A stretch of 64,000 nucleotides of DNA from Pseudomonas baltica (GTDB lineage: Bacteria; Pseudomonadota; Gammaproteobacteria; Pseudomonadales; Pseudomonadaceae): NCBI RefSeq assembly GCF_031880315.1, contig NZ_CP134771.1:1488001-1552000 (forward strand). The letters are read 5' to 3'. Below are positions 27,899 to 37,438 of this stretch, piece after piece; within the stretch, counting starts at the first letter, position 1, and every line of letters starts with the position of its first letter. The notes under the pieces are model-generated. The model ran no database searches. It was given only the letters and a program-made list of their open reading frames with translations, and was not told the origin of the DNA. The position numbers and the translations under genes are program-made.

Positions 27899-29089
27899 AT
27901 GCCCGAGCAGCCCCTGCCTTCCCTGATGCAGATCCGCGCCTTCGTGCGTGTAGCCGAACACGGCAGCATCTCCCGCGCGTGTGAGGTATTGCTGCGCGCG
28001 CAATCGGTGATCACCCGAGCCATCCGCGATCTGGAGATCCGCCTCGATGTGCCGCTGTTCGAACGTCACGCCAGCGGCATGCTCCTCAGCGGCTATGGCA
28101 AAGCCATCCTGCCGCGCGCGGTGCGGGTGCTGGCTGAGCTGGAGGCCATTCCGGCATTGCTCGGCCATGCCGCCCACGAACCGCTGTACCTGCTGCAAAC
28201 GCGGCGCCTGGAAATCTTCGTCAAACTCTGCGAAACCCGCCACATGCAAACGGTGGCCAAGGCCTTCGGCCTGACCCAACCGGCCATCAGCGCCGCGCTC
28301 AAGGCCCTCGAAGACGGCGCCGGCAAGGGGCTGTTCGAGCGCACCGCGCGCGGGCTGCAGCCAACCCAGGCCAGCCACGACATCCTCTATCCGATCCGCC
28401 GCGCGCTCAACGATCTGCGCCGCATCGACGCCGATGTCGCCGCCATCAAGGGCTCGCTGCAAGGCGTGGTGATGGTTGGCGCGCTGCCACTGGGGCGCAC
28501 ACGCATCCTGCCCCAGGCCATCGTGCAGTTGCTTGAGCAACACCCCGGCGTGCGCATCGCCACCAATGAAAGCCCGTTCAATCTGCTGGCCCTGGAACTG
28601 CGAGCCGGGGATGTGGATTTCGTCTTCGGCGCCCTGCGTGCCAGCGATTACGCCAGCGACTTGCACGGCGAACGGTTGCTGACCGAGGAGATGGTGATAC
28701 TGGTACGCCGCGGGCATCCGCTGCTGGACCGCAGTCTGGACCTGACCGAGCTGGATGATGCGCGCTGGGTGCTGCCGCGAGCGGATACTCCAGCGCGATT
28801 GCTGCTGGAGGCGCACTTTCAGCAGATTGGTAGCCCGTCGCCTGAACCGGTAGTAGAGACCGGCGACATGGCGATCATCCGTGGCCTGCTGATGCGCTCG
28901 GACATGCTCGCCGTGGTGTCGGCACACCAATTGGAATACGAGATGGCCAGTGGTGAACTGCAGCCGTTGCGCCTGACGCTGCACGACACCCTGCGTCCCA
29001 TCGGCCTGATCTACCGCAGCAACGGCCTGCCATCGCCTGCGGCCGAGGCGTTGATGGCGCAGATCCGCAGCGTGGCAAAAAACCTGTAG
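27899..29089 (+). CDS. galR: LysR-type regulator GalR with two helix-turn-helix domains
   Basis: 396 residues, about 90 longer than a typical LysR regulator. Two winged HTH_1 modules are visible in tandem: residues ~6-75 (IRAFVRVAEHGSISRACEVL ... FERHASGMLLSGYG) and ~98-167 (LEIFVKLCETRHMQTVAKAF ... LFERTARGLQPT). A LysR substrate-binding domain follows (GVVMVGALPLGRTRILPQAI, DVDFVFGALR, VVSAHQLEYE). It presumably activates the gal genes with gallate or an intermediate as effector. The gene divides galBCD from galA-galT. Confidence 0.88.
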   Translation: MPEQPLPSLMQIRAFVRVAEHGSISRACEVLLRAQSVITRAIRDLEIRLDVPLFERHASGMLLSGYGKAILPRAVRVLAELEAIPALLGHAAHEPLYLLQTRRLEIFVKLCETRHMQTVAKAFGLTQPAISAALKALEDGAGKGLFERTARGLQPTQASHDILYPIRRALNDLRRIDADVAAIKGSLQGVVMVGALPLGRTRILPQAIVQLLEQHPGVRIATNESPFNLLALELRAGDVDFVFGALRASDYASDLHGERLLTEEMVILVRRGHPLLDRSLDLTELDDARWVLPRADTPARLLLEAHFQQIGSPSPEPVVETGDMAIIRGLLMRSDMLAVVSAHQLEYEMASGELQPLRLTLHDTLRPIGLIYRSNGLPSPAAEALMAQIRSVAKNL

Positions 29090-29112
29090 CGAGCGGGCCT
29101 GCCCCTCGCTAC
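29086..29112. terminator. REP-like hairpin between convergent galR and galA
   Basis: GTAGCGAGCGGGCCTGCCCC and the following TCGCTAC form a compact hairpin with GTAGCGAG/CTCGCTAC arms. It overlaps the galR stop codon and lies 9 bases before the galA stop, so it is likely to act for both directions. Confidence 0.55.
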
Positions 29113-29120
29113 GGGGAACC

Positions 29121-30377
29121 TCAGCGCTTGCCCGCCACCGAATACGTCACCTGCTGATTACGGGTCTGCTGGAACGCCTCCAGGCTCAAGCCCTTCATCG
29201 CCGAATAGATATGCAGGTTCGACACCCCCACCACCGCGCCCAGTTTCTCCAGCAAAAAGAAGATCGCCCCGTAGCGAATCAGCCCCTGCCAGTCGCGCTC
29301 GCTGACCAGTCGGCGCTCTTCATCCGTCAACTGATGCTCCTCGAACAGCACCTCGGGCGTTTCGAGAAAACGCTGGCGCCAGCCGGGCTCGATCAGCCGA
29401 TGCAGGAAGCGATTCAAGCGATACCCCTTGTGGCTGCGCTCCAAATCGAACGGATAGGTACCGGGCAGCTTCTCGATTCCGGCCAGTTGATAGCCGATGT
29501 GGTCGCGGTGGCGCTGCAGTACATCCACCGGCACCTCGCGCGCCTGGTTCTCCAGCAGCAAGGTGGCGATGCCGGTCATCGACGGCAGGTAATAGTCTTG
29601 ATGCAGCTTGACCACGTTGGCCGACAAGGCCCCGCGCATGATCAGCCAGGTGATCACCTCCGAGCCCTCCATGCCGCCCAGGGTGGCGTATTCAGCCAAG
29701 GTGATGTCCGTCAGGCGCTCGGGATCGTTGACGAACAGATCGAGAAACTGCGCGTCCCATTCCGGGTTGTTGAAGCCACAACGCTCGCCGTGCACCTGGT
29801 GCGACACGCCGCCCGTGGCAACGATGGCAACCTTGAGGTCTTCGGGATAGCTCTCGATCGCCCGGCGCAGCGCCTGGCCGAGTTTGTAGCAACGCTTGGC
29901 ACTGGGGATCGGAAACTGCAACACGCCCACCTGCAGCGGCACCACCTGCACCGGCCAGCCATCCTTGAACGGCATCAGCGCCGACATCGGCGAGAACAGA
30001 CCGTGGTCGATGGGCTTGTCGCGGAAGAACGCCATATCGAACTCATCGGCCATCAAGCTCTGGCCGATGTGCCGCGACAGCGCCGCATGGCCGCCAATGG
30101 CCGGCAGGTCGCGCTTGCCACCGCCCTCGTCGGCGACGTCGTACTGGTCGTCCACCCCCAGCGCGAAGGCCGAATAGTGGTCGAAGAAAAAAGACGTCAC
30201 ATGATCGTTGAAGATGTAGAACAGCACGTCCGGCTGCTTCTCGGCGAGCCAGGCCTTGATCGGCTCGAAGCTGGCGAAGATCGGCGCCCAGGCCGCTTCC
30301 GACTGTTTGTCGTGATCGACCGCATAGCCGATGGTGGGCGTGTGTGATACGGCGAGGCCGCCGATGATGCGCGCCAT
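29121..30377 (-). CDS. galA: Gallate dioxygenase GalA (LigB-LigA fusion type)
   Basis: 418 residues, the length of known GalA. A LigB-type extradiol dioxygenase domain fills residues ~1-280 (GGLAVSHTPTIGYAVD, IFNDHVTSFFFD, VATGGVSHQVHGERCGFNNP). A LigA-like helical domain follows at the C-terminus (LNRFLHRLIEPGWRQRFLE). It opens gallate between C4 and C5 to 4-oxalomesaconate using Fe(II). The ORF reaches 30437, but the ATG at 30377 (MARIIGGLAVSHTP) fits homologues. It is 56 bases downstream of galT. Confidence 0.93.
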   Translation of the reverse strand: MARIIGGLAVSHTPTIGYAVDHDKQSEAAWAPIFASFEPIKAWLAEKQPDVLFYIFNDHVTSFFFDHYSAFALGVDDQYDVADEGGGKRDLPAIGGHAALSRHIGQSLMADEFDMAFFRDKPIDHGLFSPMSALMPFKDGWPVQVVPLQVGVLQFPIPSAKRCYKLGQALRRAIESYPEDLKVAIVATGGVSHQVHGERCGFNNPEWDAQFLDLFVNDPERLTDITLAEYATLGGMEGSEVITWLIMRGALSANVVKLHQDYYLPSMTGIATLLLENQAREVPVDVLQRHRDHIGYQLAGIEKLPGTYPFDLERSHKGYRLNRFLHRLIEPGWRQRFLETPEVLFEEHQLTDEERRLVSERDWQGLIRYGAIFFLLEKLGAVVGVSNLHIYSAMKGLSLEAFQQTRNQQVTYSVAGKR

Positions 30378-30433
30378 GTGAAGGTCTCCAGAATAAACGC
30401 AAAAACACCGCGGGCCCGCAAGCCCGCGACTTA

Positions 30434-31780
30434 TCAATGGTGGAGCTCAGGCATTAATCCGAGGGCCTGCCGCGGCTTGGGGCCGGCCAGAATAGCCAGC
30501 GCCGCCAGCAGCGCCGGGATGCCGAGCACGGCGAATATCAGGCTCATCGGCAGCCCCAGGCTCAACAGCGCGCCGCCAGTGAGGGAGCCGAAAATGCCAC
30601 CGAAGCGGCCGATGCCGAGCATCCAGCTGACGCCTGTAGCACGGAAATCCGTTGGGTACTGGCCCGGCGCAAAAGCGTTGAGGCCCGTCTGCGCTCCATT
30701 CATGCAAAACCCCGCCGCGAACACCAGCACACCTAACGCCGAGGCGCCGATCTCGACGAAACCCAGAGCGAATATGCACAGCGCGCCGCCCACGTAAGCC
30801 AGGGCAATCGCCGCCTTCGGATTGAAGCGGTCCATGGCGAAGCCGACCAACAAGATCCCTGCCAGGCCGCCGAACTGGAACATGGCGGTGACCACCGCCG
30901 CGCGTTCGAGGCTGATGCCGGCATCCTTGATCAGGGTCGGCATCCAGCCGGTCAACAGATAGATGACTAGCAGGCCCATGAAATAGGTGCCCCACAGGCT
31001 CAGCGTGCGCCAGCGGTATTCAGCGGTAAACAGGTGCGACACCTTGCGCCCTGCCGATTCGCGCGCAACCGGCGCGCTGACCACAAAGCTCACGGTGTCT
31101 GAAAATTCCGCCCCCATGCGCTTCAGTACGGCCATGATTCGCTCCCGGGGGAAACGCCGATCGATCATCAAGTCCACCGATTCCGGCAGCAGGAAGTACA
31201 GCACCGGCAGCAGCGCCAGCGGCAGCACGCCACCCACCAGCAGCACGGCGTGCCAGCCAAACGAGGGGATCATCCATGCCGACACGAAGCCCCCCATGGC
31301 CGAGCCCAGCCCGAAGCCCATGAACATCGAGGTGATCAAGCGGCCCCGCAACCGCGCCGGAATATATTCGGACAGCAGCGTGGTGCTGTTAGGCATCGCT
31401 GCGCCCAGCCCCAGGCCGGTGAGAAAGCGCAATGCGGCCAGCTCCAACGGCGAGCGCGCGAAGGCACACAAAAGGCTGAACACCCCAAAACAGGCGACCG
31501 ACATCAAGAGCACGCGGCGCCGCCCCAGGCGGTCAGAGTAGGGCCCGGACATCAGCGCGCCCACTGCCAGCCCGACCATGGCCGAGGCGAGGATCGGACC
31601 GAAGGCAGACTTGCTGATGCCCCAGTCGGCAATCACCGCCGGCGCAATGAAGCCCATGATGGCGGCGTCAAAACCGTCGAAGGTGACGATCAAAAAACAC
31701 AAACCGAGAATCAGCCATTGAAAGCGGGAGACGGATCGCTGATCGATCCAGTGTTTGATGTCCACAGCGGGAGTGTTCAT
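30434..31780 (-). CDS. galT: Gallate MFS transporter GalT (AAHS family)
   Basis: 448 residues, 12 helices, with the aromatic acid:H+ symporter signatures FDGFDAAIMGFIAPAV in helix 1 and SDRLGRRRVLLMSV in loop 2-3. By homology and context (directly upstream of galA on the same strand) it imports gallate. The ATG at 31780 has an AAGGG site; an in-frame start 12 codons upstream is less likely. Confidence 0.88.
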   Translation of the reverse strand: MNTPAVDIKHWIDQRSVSRFQWLILGLCFLIVTFDGFDAAIMGFIAPAVIADWGISKSAFGPILASAMVGLAVGALMSGPYSDRLGRRRVLLMSVACFGVFSLLCAFARSPLELAALRFLTGLGLGAAMPNSTTLLSEYIPARLRGRLITSMFMGFGLGSAMGGFVSAWMIPSFGWHAVLLVGGVLPLALLPVLYFLLPESVDLMIDRRFPRERIMAVLKRMGAEFSDTVSFVVSAPVARESAGRKVSHLFTAEYRWRTLSLWGTYFMGLLVIYLLTGWMPTLIKDAGISLERAAVVTAMFQFGGLAGILLVGFAMDRFNPKAAIALAYVGGALCIFALGFVEIGASALGVLVFAAGFCMNGAQTGLNAFAPGQYPTDFRATGVSWMLGIGRFGGIFGSLTGGALLSLGLPMSLIFAVLGIPALLAALAILAGPKPRQALGLMPELHH

Positions 31781-31905
31781 CGATGCGACCCTTTTATTTT
31801 GATTGTGGGGCTGCATGACGCCAAGCAGGGGCGTTTGCAGGTAGCGCCAGCATAGGCCGGCGCCGCCTGGGAAGCGTCTGTGAAATGTTTAAACAGGTAT
31901 CGGTT

Positions 31906-32805
31906 CTATTGATCGCCATACAGTTCATCGACCAGTACCTGCCAATCGAAGGGGTCGCTATACGCCAGGCCCTGCTCAGCCATCCGCTCGACCAGGCCGC
32001 GCTGGGTCTGCACAATTGCCAGGCTCATGTGCGGGCTGACGCCGACATCGGCTGCGGTCTTGGCCACCTCCTCCATCTCTTCGGCGCGTCGCCGTCCATG
32101 CTCGGCGACGCGGCTGATCAGGTAATGGGGCTGGCGCGCATCCCAGCCCATGCCCGGGAAGCTCTTGTGCAGCGAGGCCAGCACCCGCTCTTCGGCGCCG
32201 TACTGGCGGGCGGTCGCCAGGCACTCGGTGGTCAGCGCTTCGAGCCCCTTGATCATCACGCTGCGGCACATCTTGATGGCCGAGGCGACACCGATGCGGT
32301 CGGCCACCACCTGAATATTGAAGCCCAGCGGTGTCAGCCAGTCGGCCAGCGGCTGCGCCTGTGGGCCGCCCAGCAGGATCGGTGTCTGCAAGCGCTGCGG
32401 CGGTACCGGCGCCATCACTGCGGCGTCGACGTAAAGGCCACTGCGGGCTTCGATGGCCGCGCTGGCAGCTTGCTTGGTCGCCGGCGCCACCGAGTTGATG
32501 TCCATGAACAATTGCTGGGGCTGCAGGTGCGCCGCAGCCTGCTCGGCGACCTGCAAGGCCGACCCGGCCGTGACCGCCGAGATCACCAGTTGCACACCTT
32601 GGATAGCACTGGCCGCACTCTCGCACAGCTCGACACCCGCAGCCTGAGCTTTGGCCTGCAGCGCCGGCCGCCGCGCCGCATCCTCGAACAGCCGGTCGTA
32701 GACATGCACGCTGACGCCCTGGGCAGCGAGGTCCTGGCCAAGAATGCCGCCGGCCTCACCGAAACCGATCAGGGCCACATGTTGCAGGGATGCTAGGGTA
32801 GTCAT
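31906..32805 (-). CDS. NAD(P)-dependent dehydrogenase of the 3-hydroxyacid/6-phosphogluconate dehydrogenase superfamily (DUF1932 type)
   Basis: 299 residues. The N-terminal Rossmann domain has VALIGFGEAGGILGQDLAA (GxGxxG near residue 14), with DINSVAPATKQ near 98. The C-terminal DUF1932-like helical domain has the catalytic-type Lys in AIKMCRSVMIKGLEAL. The substrate is unknown. It overlaps dctA by 4 bases and precedes galT by about 125 bases, so it may act on a gallate-related or C4/C6 hydroxy acid; this is inference. Confidence 0.75.
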   Translation of the reverse strand: MTTLASLQHVALIGFGEAGGILGQDLAAQGVSVHVYDRLFEDAARRPALQAKAQAAGVELCESAASAIQGVQLVISAVTAGSALQVAEQAAAHLQPQQLFMDINSVAPATKQAASAAIEARSGLYVDAAVMAPVPPQRLQTPILLGGPQAQPLADWLTPLGFNIQVVADRIGVASAIKMCRSVMIKGLEALTTECLATARQYGAEERVLASLHKSFPGMGWDARQPHYLISRVAEHGRRRAEEMEEVAKTAADVGVSPHMSLAIVQTQRGLVERMAEQGLAYSDPFDWQVLVDELYGDQ

Positions 32806-34127
32806 TTGAGGCTTTCCTTGAAGACAGGTTGTGGGGTGACAGGCGCTTGCTCGGCCATAGCTCCAGTGCTATCAGGGTTGCGCAGACAGGCGTCGAAGCG
32901 TTCGCGATCGAAGAGTTTTTCCCACTTGCAGATCACAATCACCGCCACGCTGTTACCGATGACATTGGTGGTCGAGGTAGCGATGGCCAGCACCCGGTCG
33001 ATGCCGAACAGCAGGCCCAGTGAACCAAGCGGCACCACATGCACTGACTGCAAGGTAGCCGCCAGTTTGATGACCGCACCACCGGCCGCACCGGCGCCGC
33101 CCTTGGAGGTCAGCAACATCACCGCCATGATGCTGATCTGCTGGCTGAGGGTCAGGCTGGTGTCGGTGGCCTGGGCCAGGAATCCCAGGCCGCAGGCCAT
33201 GTACAAACAGGCGCCATCGATATTGAAACTGTAACCGGCAGGCAACACGAACCCGACCACGGCCTCATCGCAACCGGCCTTGGTGAGTTTGTCGACCAAC
33301 CGCGGGAACGCCGCCTCACTGGAAGCCGTGCCCATGGCGATGATGGCTTCCTCCTTGATGACCCGCAGTATCTTGAAGATCGACAGCCCGGCCAGGGCCG
33401 CCACGCTGCCCAGCACCAGGAAGATAAAGATCAGCGTGCTGGCGTAGTACGTGAGGATGTAGCGCAGCAGGTACAGCAAGGTCTGTGAGCCGAAACTGCC
33501 AACGGCGGCGGCCATGGCGCCGAATGCACCGATGGGCGACAGGCGCATGATGTAGCTGAGCAACTTGAAGGTCAGGGTCTGGCCCTCGGAGAGCAGCTTG
33601 AGGCCCAGCCAGTCGGGTTTGGCGCACTGCGCCAGGGCAATGCCTACCAGCACTGAAACGAACAGCACCGGCAGGATATCGCCCTCGACAAAGGCCGAGG
33701 CCAGGGTCTTGGGGATGATCGAAAGGAAGAAGTGCCCGATGTCGAAACTGCCGCCCGACAGCGCCGCATTCACCGTGGCCGCTTCGCCGGCATTCAGGCT
33801 GTCACCGAGGTTGGCGTGCAGCCCCTCGCCGGGACGCACCAGCGACACCACGGTAAAGCCGACAACCATTGCCAGGCTGCTGACCACCTCGAAGTACACC
33901 AGGGTTTTGATGCCGATGCGGCCCAAGCGCCGGAAGTCGCCGATGTGGGCGATGCCGTGGACCACGGTGAAGAAAATGATCGGGCCCAGGAGCATCTTCA
34001 ACAGCGCGATGAAGGCGCTGCCCAGGGGTTTCATCTGAATGGCGACGGAGGGTGCGGCAAGCCCGAGCACGATGGCCAATGCCATCGCGATCAGCACCTG
34101 GATGTACAGTTTGCCGAGCAATTTCAT
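32802..34127 (-). CDS. dctA: C4-dicarboxylate:cation symporter DctA
   Basis: 441 residues of the DAACS family. Signatures include LLGPIIFFTVVHGIAHIGD, the serine-rich hairpin MGTASSEAAFPRLVDK, the NIDGACLYMACG segment and TSKGGAGAAGGAVIKLAATL. It imports succinate, fumarate, malate or related carboxylates. Clustering with gallate genes, and translational coupling to the dehydrogenase gene, suggest a role for uptake of a carboxylate intermediate (inferred). Confidence 0.92.
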   Translation of the reverse strand: MKLLGKLYIQVLIAMALAIVLGLAAPSVAIQMKPLGSAFIALLKMLLGPIIFFTVVHGIAHIGDFRRLGRIGIKTLVYFEVVSSLAMVVGFTVVSLVRPGEGLHANLGDSLNAGEAATVNAALSGGSFDIGHFFLSIIPKTLASAFVEGDILPVLFVSVLVGIALAQCAKPDWLGLKLLSEGQTLTFKLLSYIMRLSPIGAFGAMAAAVGSFGSQTLLYLLRYILTYYASTLIFIFLVLGSVAALAGLSIFKILRVIKEEAIIAMGTASSEAAFPRLVDKLTKAGCDEAVVGFVLPAGYSFNIDGACLYMACGLGFLAQATDTSLTLSQQISIMAVMLLTSKGGAGAAGGAVIKLAATLQSVHVVPLGSLGLLFGIDRVLAIATSTTNVIGNSVAVIVICKWEKLFDRERFDACLRNPDSTGAMAEQAPVTPQPVFKESLK

Positions 34128-34233
34128 GGGGGGCGACCTTGTTTTTATTATTCAGGTCGAGGGTGGCACAGGGGGGCGCAGTCAGGGCAATGCGTAAGCC
34201 TTGCGGGACCATGCCTTTTGTTTATCGGGGCCG

Positions 34234-35106
34234 CTAGAGAGGCAGATCGAGGCGTTTGCGGGCGCGGTGGATCGAGCCGTTGCGCAGCGCCCAGCGCATC
34301 GCCCCTGCCACGGGCTGCGTGGTGGCACGCACCAGGCTGCGGCGCAGCGGCGAATGCTCGATACCGAAGAGTTGCGCGGCCCACGCGGGCAGCAGATCCA
34401 CCCCGGCTTGCAGCATCAGGGCCCCTACCGGCCGCGCCAGCACGCTCGGCGCGGGCGCGGTGTGCAGCAAGCGCAACACCTCGAGACTGCGTTCATCGCA
34501 CGACAATTGCCCACGCATGCCGTCGATATAAGCGACGATCGCGCGGGCATTGGTTGGGACATGCTCGGCGCCGAGCCGTCGCGCGATCAGGGCGGTTTCG
34601 GCGTAGTAACGATCCTGCTCGGCCAGCGACAGGTGCGGGTTGAGATAGCGCAAATGCGCGGCCATGAAGCTGTGCACTTCGGCCACGTGCACCCAGGTCA
34701 GCAGCGCTGGATCACTGGCCGCGTAGGGCCGGCCATCTGCGGCGGTACCGACGACCTTCTCATGCAGGGTGCGGACCTTGTCGATCAGCCAGTCGGCGTC
34801 CGCTCGCGCGGCGAAGGTGGTGCCCGCAATGAACTGCCCGGTGCGGCGCAGGCGGCCGGTCATGTCGTCGCGGAAGTTGGAGTGATCCCACACCCCGGCC
34901 AGCGCCAGCGGGTGGAGCATCTGCAGCAGCAACGCGGTGATGCCGCCGATCAGCATGCAAGGGAAATCGCCGTGTACCCGCCAGCACACTGCATCGGGGC
35001 CGTACAAACCGGGGTCGCCCTTGGGCTGTTCGAAATCGATCTGCCCCAGCGCCAGGCCGGTCATGCTGAGCATTTGTGCTTCGATGCGGCGGCGCAGGTA
35101 TTCCAT
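34234..35106 (-). CDS. DUF2236 / MpaB-family putative oxygenase
   Basis: 290 residues. The family-type segments GLYGPDAVCWRVHGDFPCML and LHPLALAGVWDHSNFRDDMTGRL (His/Asp/Arg pattern), and LLTWVHVAEVHSFMAAHLRY, are all present; the histidines are the presumed heme or metal ligands in latex-clearing-protein relatives. Substrate unknown. It starts 7 bases after the Bcr/CflA gene stop, so it is probably cotranscribed. Confidence 0.8.
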   Translation of the reverse strand: MEYLRRRIEAQMLSMTGLALGQIDFEQPKGDPGLYGPDAVCWRVHGDFPCMLIGGITALLLQMLHPLALAGVWDHSNFRDDMTGRLRRTGQFIAGTTFAARADADWLIDKVRTLHEKVVGTAADGRPYAASDPALLTWVHVAEVHSFMAAHLRYLNPHLSLAEQDRYYAETALIARRLGAEHVPTNARAIVAYIDGMRGQLSCDERSLEVLRLLHTAPAPSVLARPVGALMLQAGVDLLPAWAAQLFGIEHSPLRRSLVRATTQPVAGAMRWALRNGSIHRARKRLDLPL

Positions 35107-35112
35107 AGGGCT

Positions 35113-36327
35113 TCAGGTTTCCATCGGTGCGGCTTCGGCGGCCGTGGCGCGCGCCAGGCCCAGCACCAGCAGCAAGGTCAAAAGGGCAAAACCGGCCATG
35201 GTGGCGGTCATGCCGAGTATACCCAGCGGCGGCAGCAGCAGGCTCACCAACAGGCTGGCCAGGGCGCCGGCGAACATCTGAATCGAGGTCAGCAGCCCGC
35301 CGGTCACGCCCGCCAGCGCTGGCAACGGCTCCAGGGCGCCTTGCGCGGCACAGGGCGCGAGGATGCCGAACGCAGCAGTGGCCAGCACCAGGCACGGCAT
35401 CAAGGTGACCAGCGTGGCGGTCGCCGTCAGCGACATCACCACCGCTGCGCCCGTGACCAGCACCGCGAGGATCACCCCGCATTGAATCAGCCGCTGAGGT
35501 GCCACGCCGCGCTGGCCCAGCCAGCCACTCAGGCTGGCACCGGCGACAATGCCGCCGCCCGTGCACGCAAACAAGATCGAATAGAGGGTCGTGCTGGCAT
35601 GCAGGTGCTCGATCAGCACCACGGGCGAACCGGCCACGTAACCGAACATCCAACCGAACCCCAGGGCATTGATCAACAGATGGTCGCGTACGGAGCGGTG
35701 GCTCAGGGCCTCGCGGTAATCCTGAATCAGGCTGCTGGCTTTGGCTGGGTTTGGCACTGGCGCAGCGGTCTCTTCAAGGCCGAGCCAGGCCATCACCAGC
35801 AACAGCACGCCGCTCACCGCATTGATCGCATAGATGGCGCGCCAGCCCATCGCCGCCAGCACCGCCACGCCAAGCGCCGGCGCGACCATGGGCGCCATGT
35901 TCGCCACCACAGTGATCACCGCCAGCCGCGACTGCGCTGTCCGCCCTTCAAAACTGTCGCGCACCATGGCCATGGCCAGGGTCATCCCGGCGCCGGCACC
36001 CAGGCCCTGCAGCAGGCGGGCAATCAACAGGACGGTCATGTTCGGCGCCACCGTGGCCAGCACCCCGCCCAGCGCGAACAGCACCAGGCCGACCACCAGC
36101 AACGGCCGACGCCCATGACGGTCGGACAACGGCCCGTAGAAGAACGGACTCAGTGCAAAGCCGGCCATGAACAGGCTCAGGGTCATCCCCGCCAGCGATT
36201 GCGTGGAGTGCAGCGCATCGCCGATCCGGGTCAGCGCGGGCAACGCCATGTCGGTGGCAATCGGCGGCAGCGCGGCCAACGCCCCCAGGAACACCGCGAA
36301 TGTCACGCCTGCCCTGCTCATCTTCAT
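35113..36327 (-). CDS. Bcr/CflA-family MFS drug efflux transporter
   Basis: About 404 residues with 12 helices. Signatures are LAALPPIATDMALPALTRIG in helix 1, YGPLSDRHGRRPLLVVG in loop 2-3, and RLLQGLGAGAGMTLAMAMVRD (motif C region). This is the pattern of DHA1 Bcr/CflA pumps. The start is taken at 36327 (MKMSRAG) with an AAGG site upstream; 36321 and 36351 are alternatives. It forms an operon with the DUF2236 gene. Confidence 0.87.
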   Translation of the reverse strand: MKMSRAGVTFAVFLGALAALPPIATDMALPALTRIGDALHSTQSLAGMTLSLFMAGFALSPFFYGPLSDRHGRRPLLVVGLVLFALGGVLATVAPNMTVLLIARLLQGLGAGAGMTLAMAMVRDSFEGRTAQSRLAVITVVANMAPMVAPALGVAVLAAMGWRAIYAINAVSGVLLLVMAWLGLEETAAPVPNPAKASSLIQDYREALSHRSVRDHLLINALGFGWMFGYVAGSPVVLIEHLHASTTLYSILFACTGGGIVAGASLSGWLGQRGVAPQRLIQCGVILAVLVTGAAVVMSLTATATLVTLMPCLVLATAAFGILAPCAAQGALEPLPALAGVTGGLLTSIQMFAGALASLLVSLLLPPLGILGMTATMAGFALLTLLLVLGLARATAAEAAPMET

Positions 36328-36535
36328 GCATTTACGCCTTATCACAGTCAAAAGGCCGCACGGGCGGCCAAAGGGATCAGTCTATCGGGATAAAAACCGC
36401 AGCATCGGTCAGGGACTTCAGGTTACCGGCCATATGTAGCGCGCAGCGCTCTAAGTCGGGCGGTAGAAGAATGGTACGACAACCGACGTCCATTCGGTCA
36501 ATAATGCCCGCCATGTATTCAAGGAGCCCAGCGCC

Positions 36536-37438
36536 GTGGCCGTCCCGCAAGTCATCCTGCCGATTTTTCTGCTGATCATCCTCGGCTATTTACTCGCCCG
36601 CCGCGGCCCGCTCAAGCCCGAGATCAACAAGGGCCTGAGCAGCATCACCTTCTCGCTGTTCATGCCCATGGTGCTGTTCACCGGCATGGCCAACGCGCCG
36701 CTGCACGACGGTTTGAATGTGACACTCCTGGCCGCGTACTTCATCCCGGCCCTGATGATCTTCGCGCTGGTCAATGGCGTCACCCACTACTACGTCGGCC
36801 GCCCCACGCCCTACGGCCTGACCGCCGCCTTTGGCAATAACGCCCTGATCGGCATCCCGCTGGTGGCCGGGCTGTTCGGCAGCGGCGGGCTGGTGATGCT
36901 GTTCACCGTGCTGGCCGTGCACAGCTTGCTGCTGTTCAGCTTCCAGAGCCTGTACAACAGCTTCGCCGGCAACGAACCCTTCAAGGCCAGCACCCTGGTC
37001 GCCAGCCTCGCCAACCCGATGATCATTGGCCTGCTGGCCGGCGTGGCGTTGAACCTCAGCAACCTGCACCTGCCCGTCCCGCTGATGCAGCTGGCGCAAT
37101 GGCTGGCTCAGGCCGCCCTGCCCTGCGCGCTGATCGTGCTGGGGGCGAATCTGGCAGGGTTTCGGCTCAAGCCCAGTGTCGAGGCGTTGGGGATTACCCT
37201 CGCCAAGCTGATGATCATGCCGTTGCTGGTGATCGTGGCGTGCCGGTTCTTTGGGGTGTATGGCATGCCGCGAGGGGTGCTGGTGCTGATGGCGGCGAAC
37301 CCGTGCGGGGTCAATACCCTGGGGTTCTCGCGCACGTTGGAGGATAGCCAGAAGGCCAGTTCGGCGATTTGCTTGACCACGGTGTTGTCGGCGGTGACGT
37401 TGCCGTTGTGGATGTGGGTGAATGGGCTGGTGGGATAG
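36536..37438 (+). CDS. AEC (auxin efflux carrier-like) family transporter
   Basis: 300 residues with ten hydrophobic segments. ILPIFLLIILGYLLARRG at the N-terminus, FGNNALIGIPLVAGLFG and ANPCGVNTLGFSRTLE are typical of bacterial AEC/malonate-type carriers. It starts with GTG at 36536 behind AAGGAG 9 bases upstream. Substrate unknown. Confidence 0.86.
   Translation: MAVPQVILPIFLLIILGYLLARRGPLKPEINKGLSSITFSLFMPMVLFTGMANAPLHDGLNVTLLAAYFIPALMIFALVNGVTHYYVGRPTPYGLTAAFGNNALIGIPLVAGLFGSGGLVMLFTVLAVHSLLLFSFQSLYNSFAGNEPFKASTLVASLANPMIIGLLAGVALNLSNLHLPVPLMQLAQWLAQAALPCALIVLGANLAGFRLKPSVEALGITLAKLMIMPLLVIVACRFFGVYGMPRGVLVLMAANPCGVNTLGFSRTLEDSQKASSAICLTTVLSAVTLPLWMWVNGLVG

Noticed and set aside
34201..36393. 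730-codon plus-strand open frame across 34.2-36.4 kb
   Set aside because: Its Gln/His/Gly-rich translation is a shadow of the minus-strand DUF2236 and Bcr/CflA genes, which carry real family motifs.
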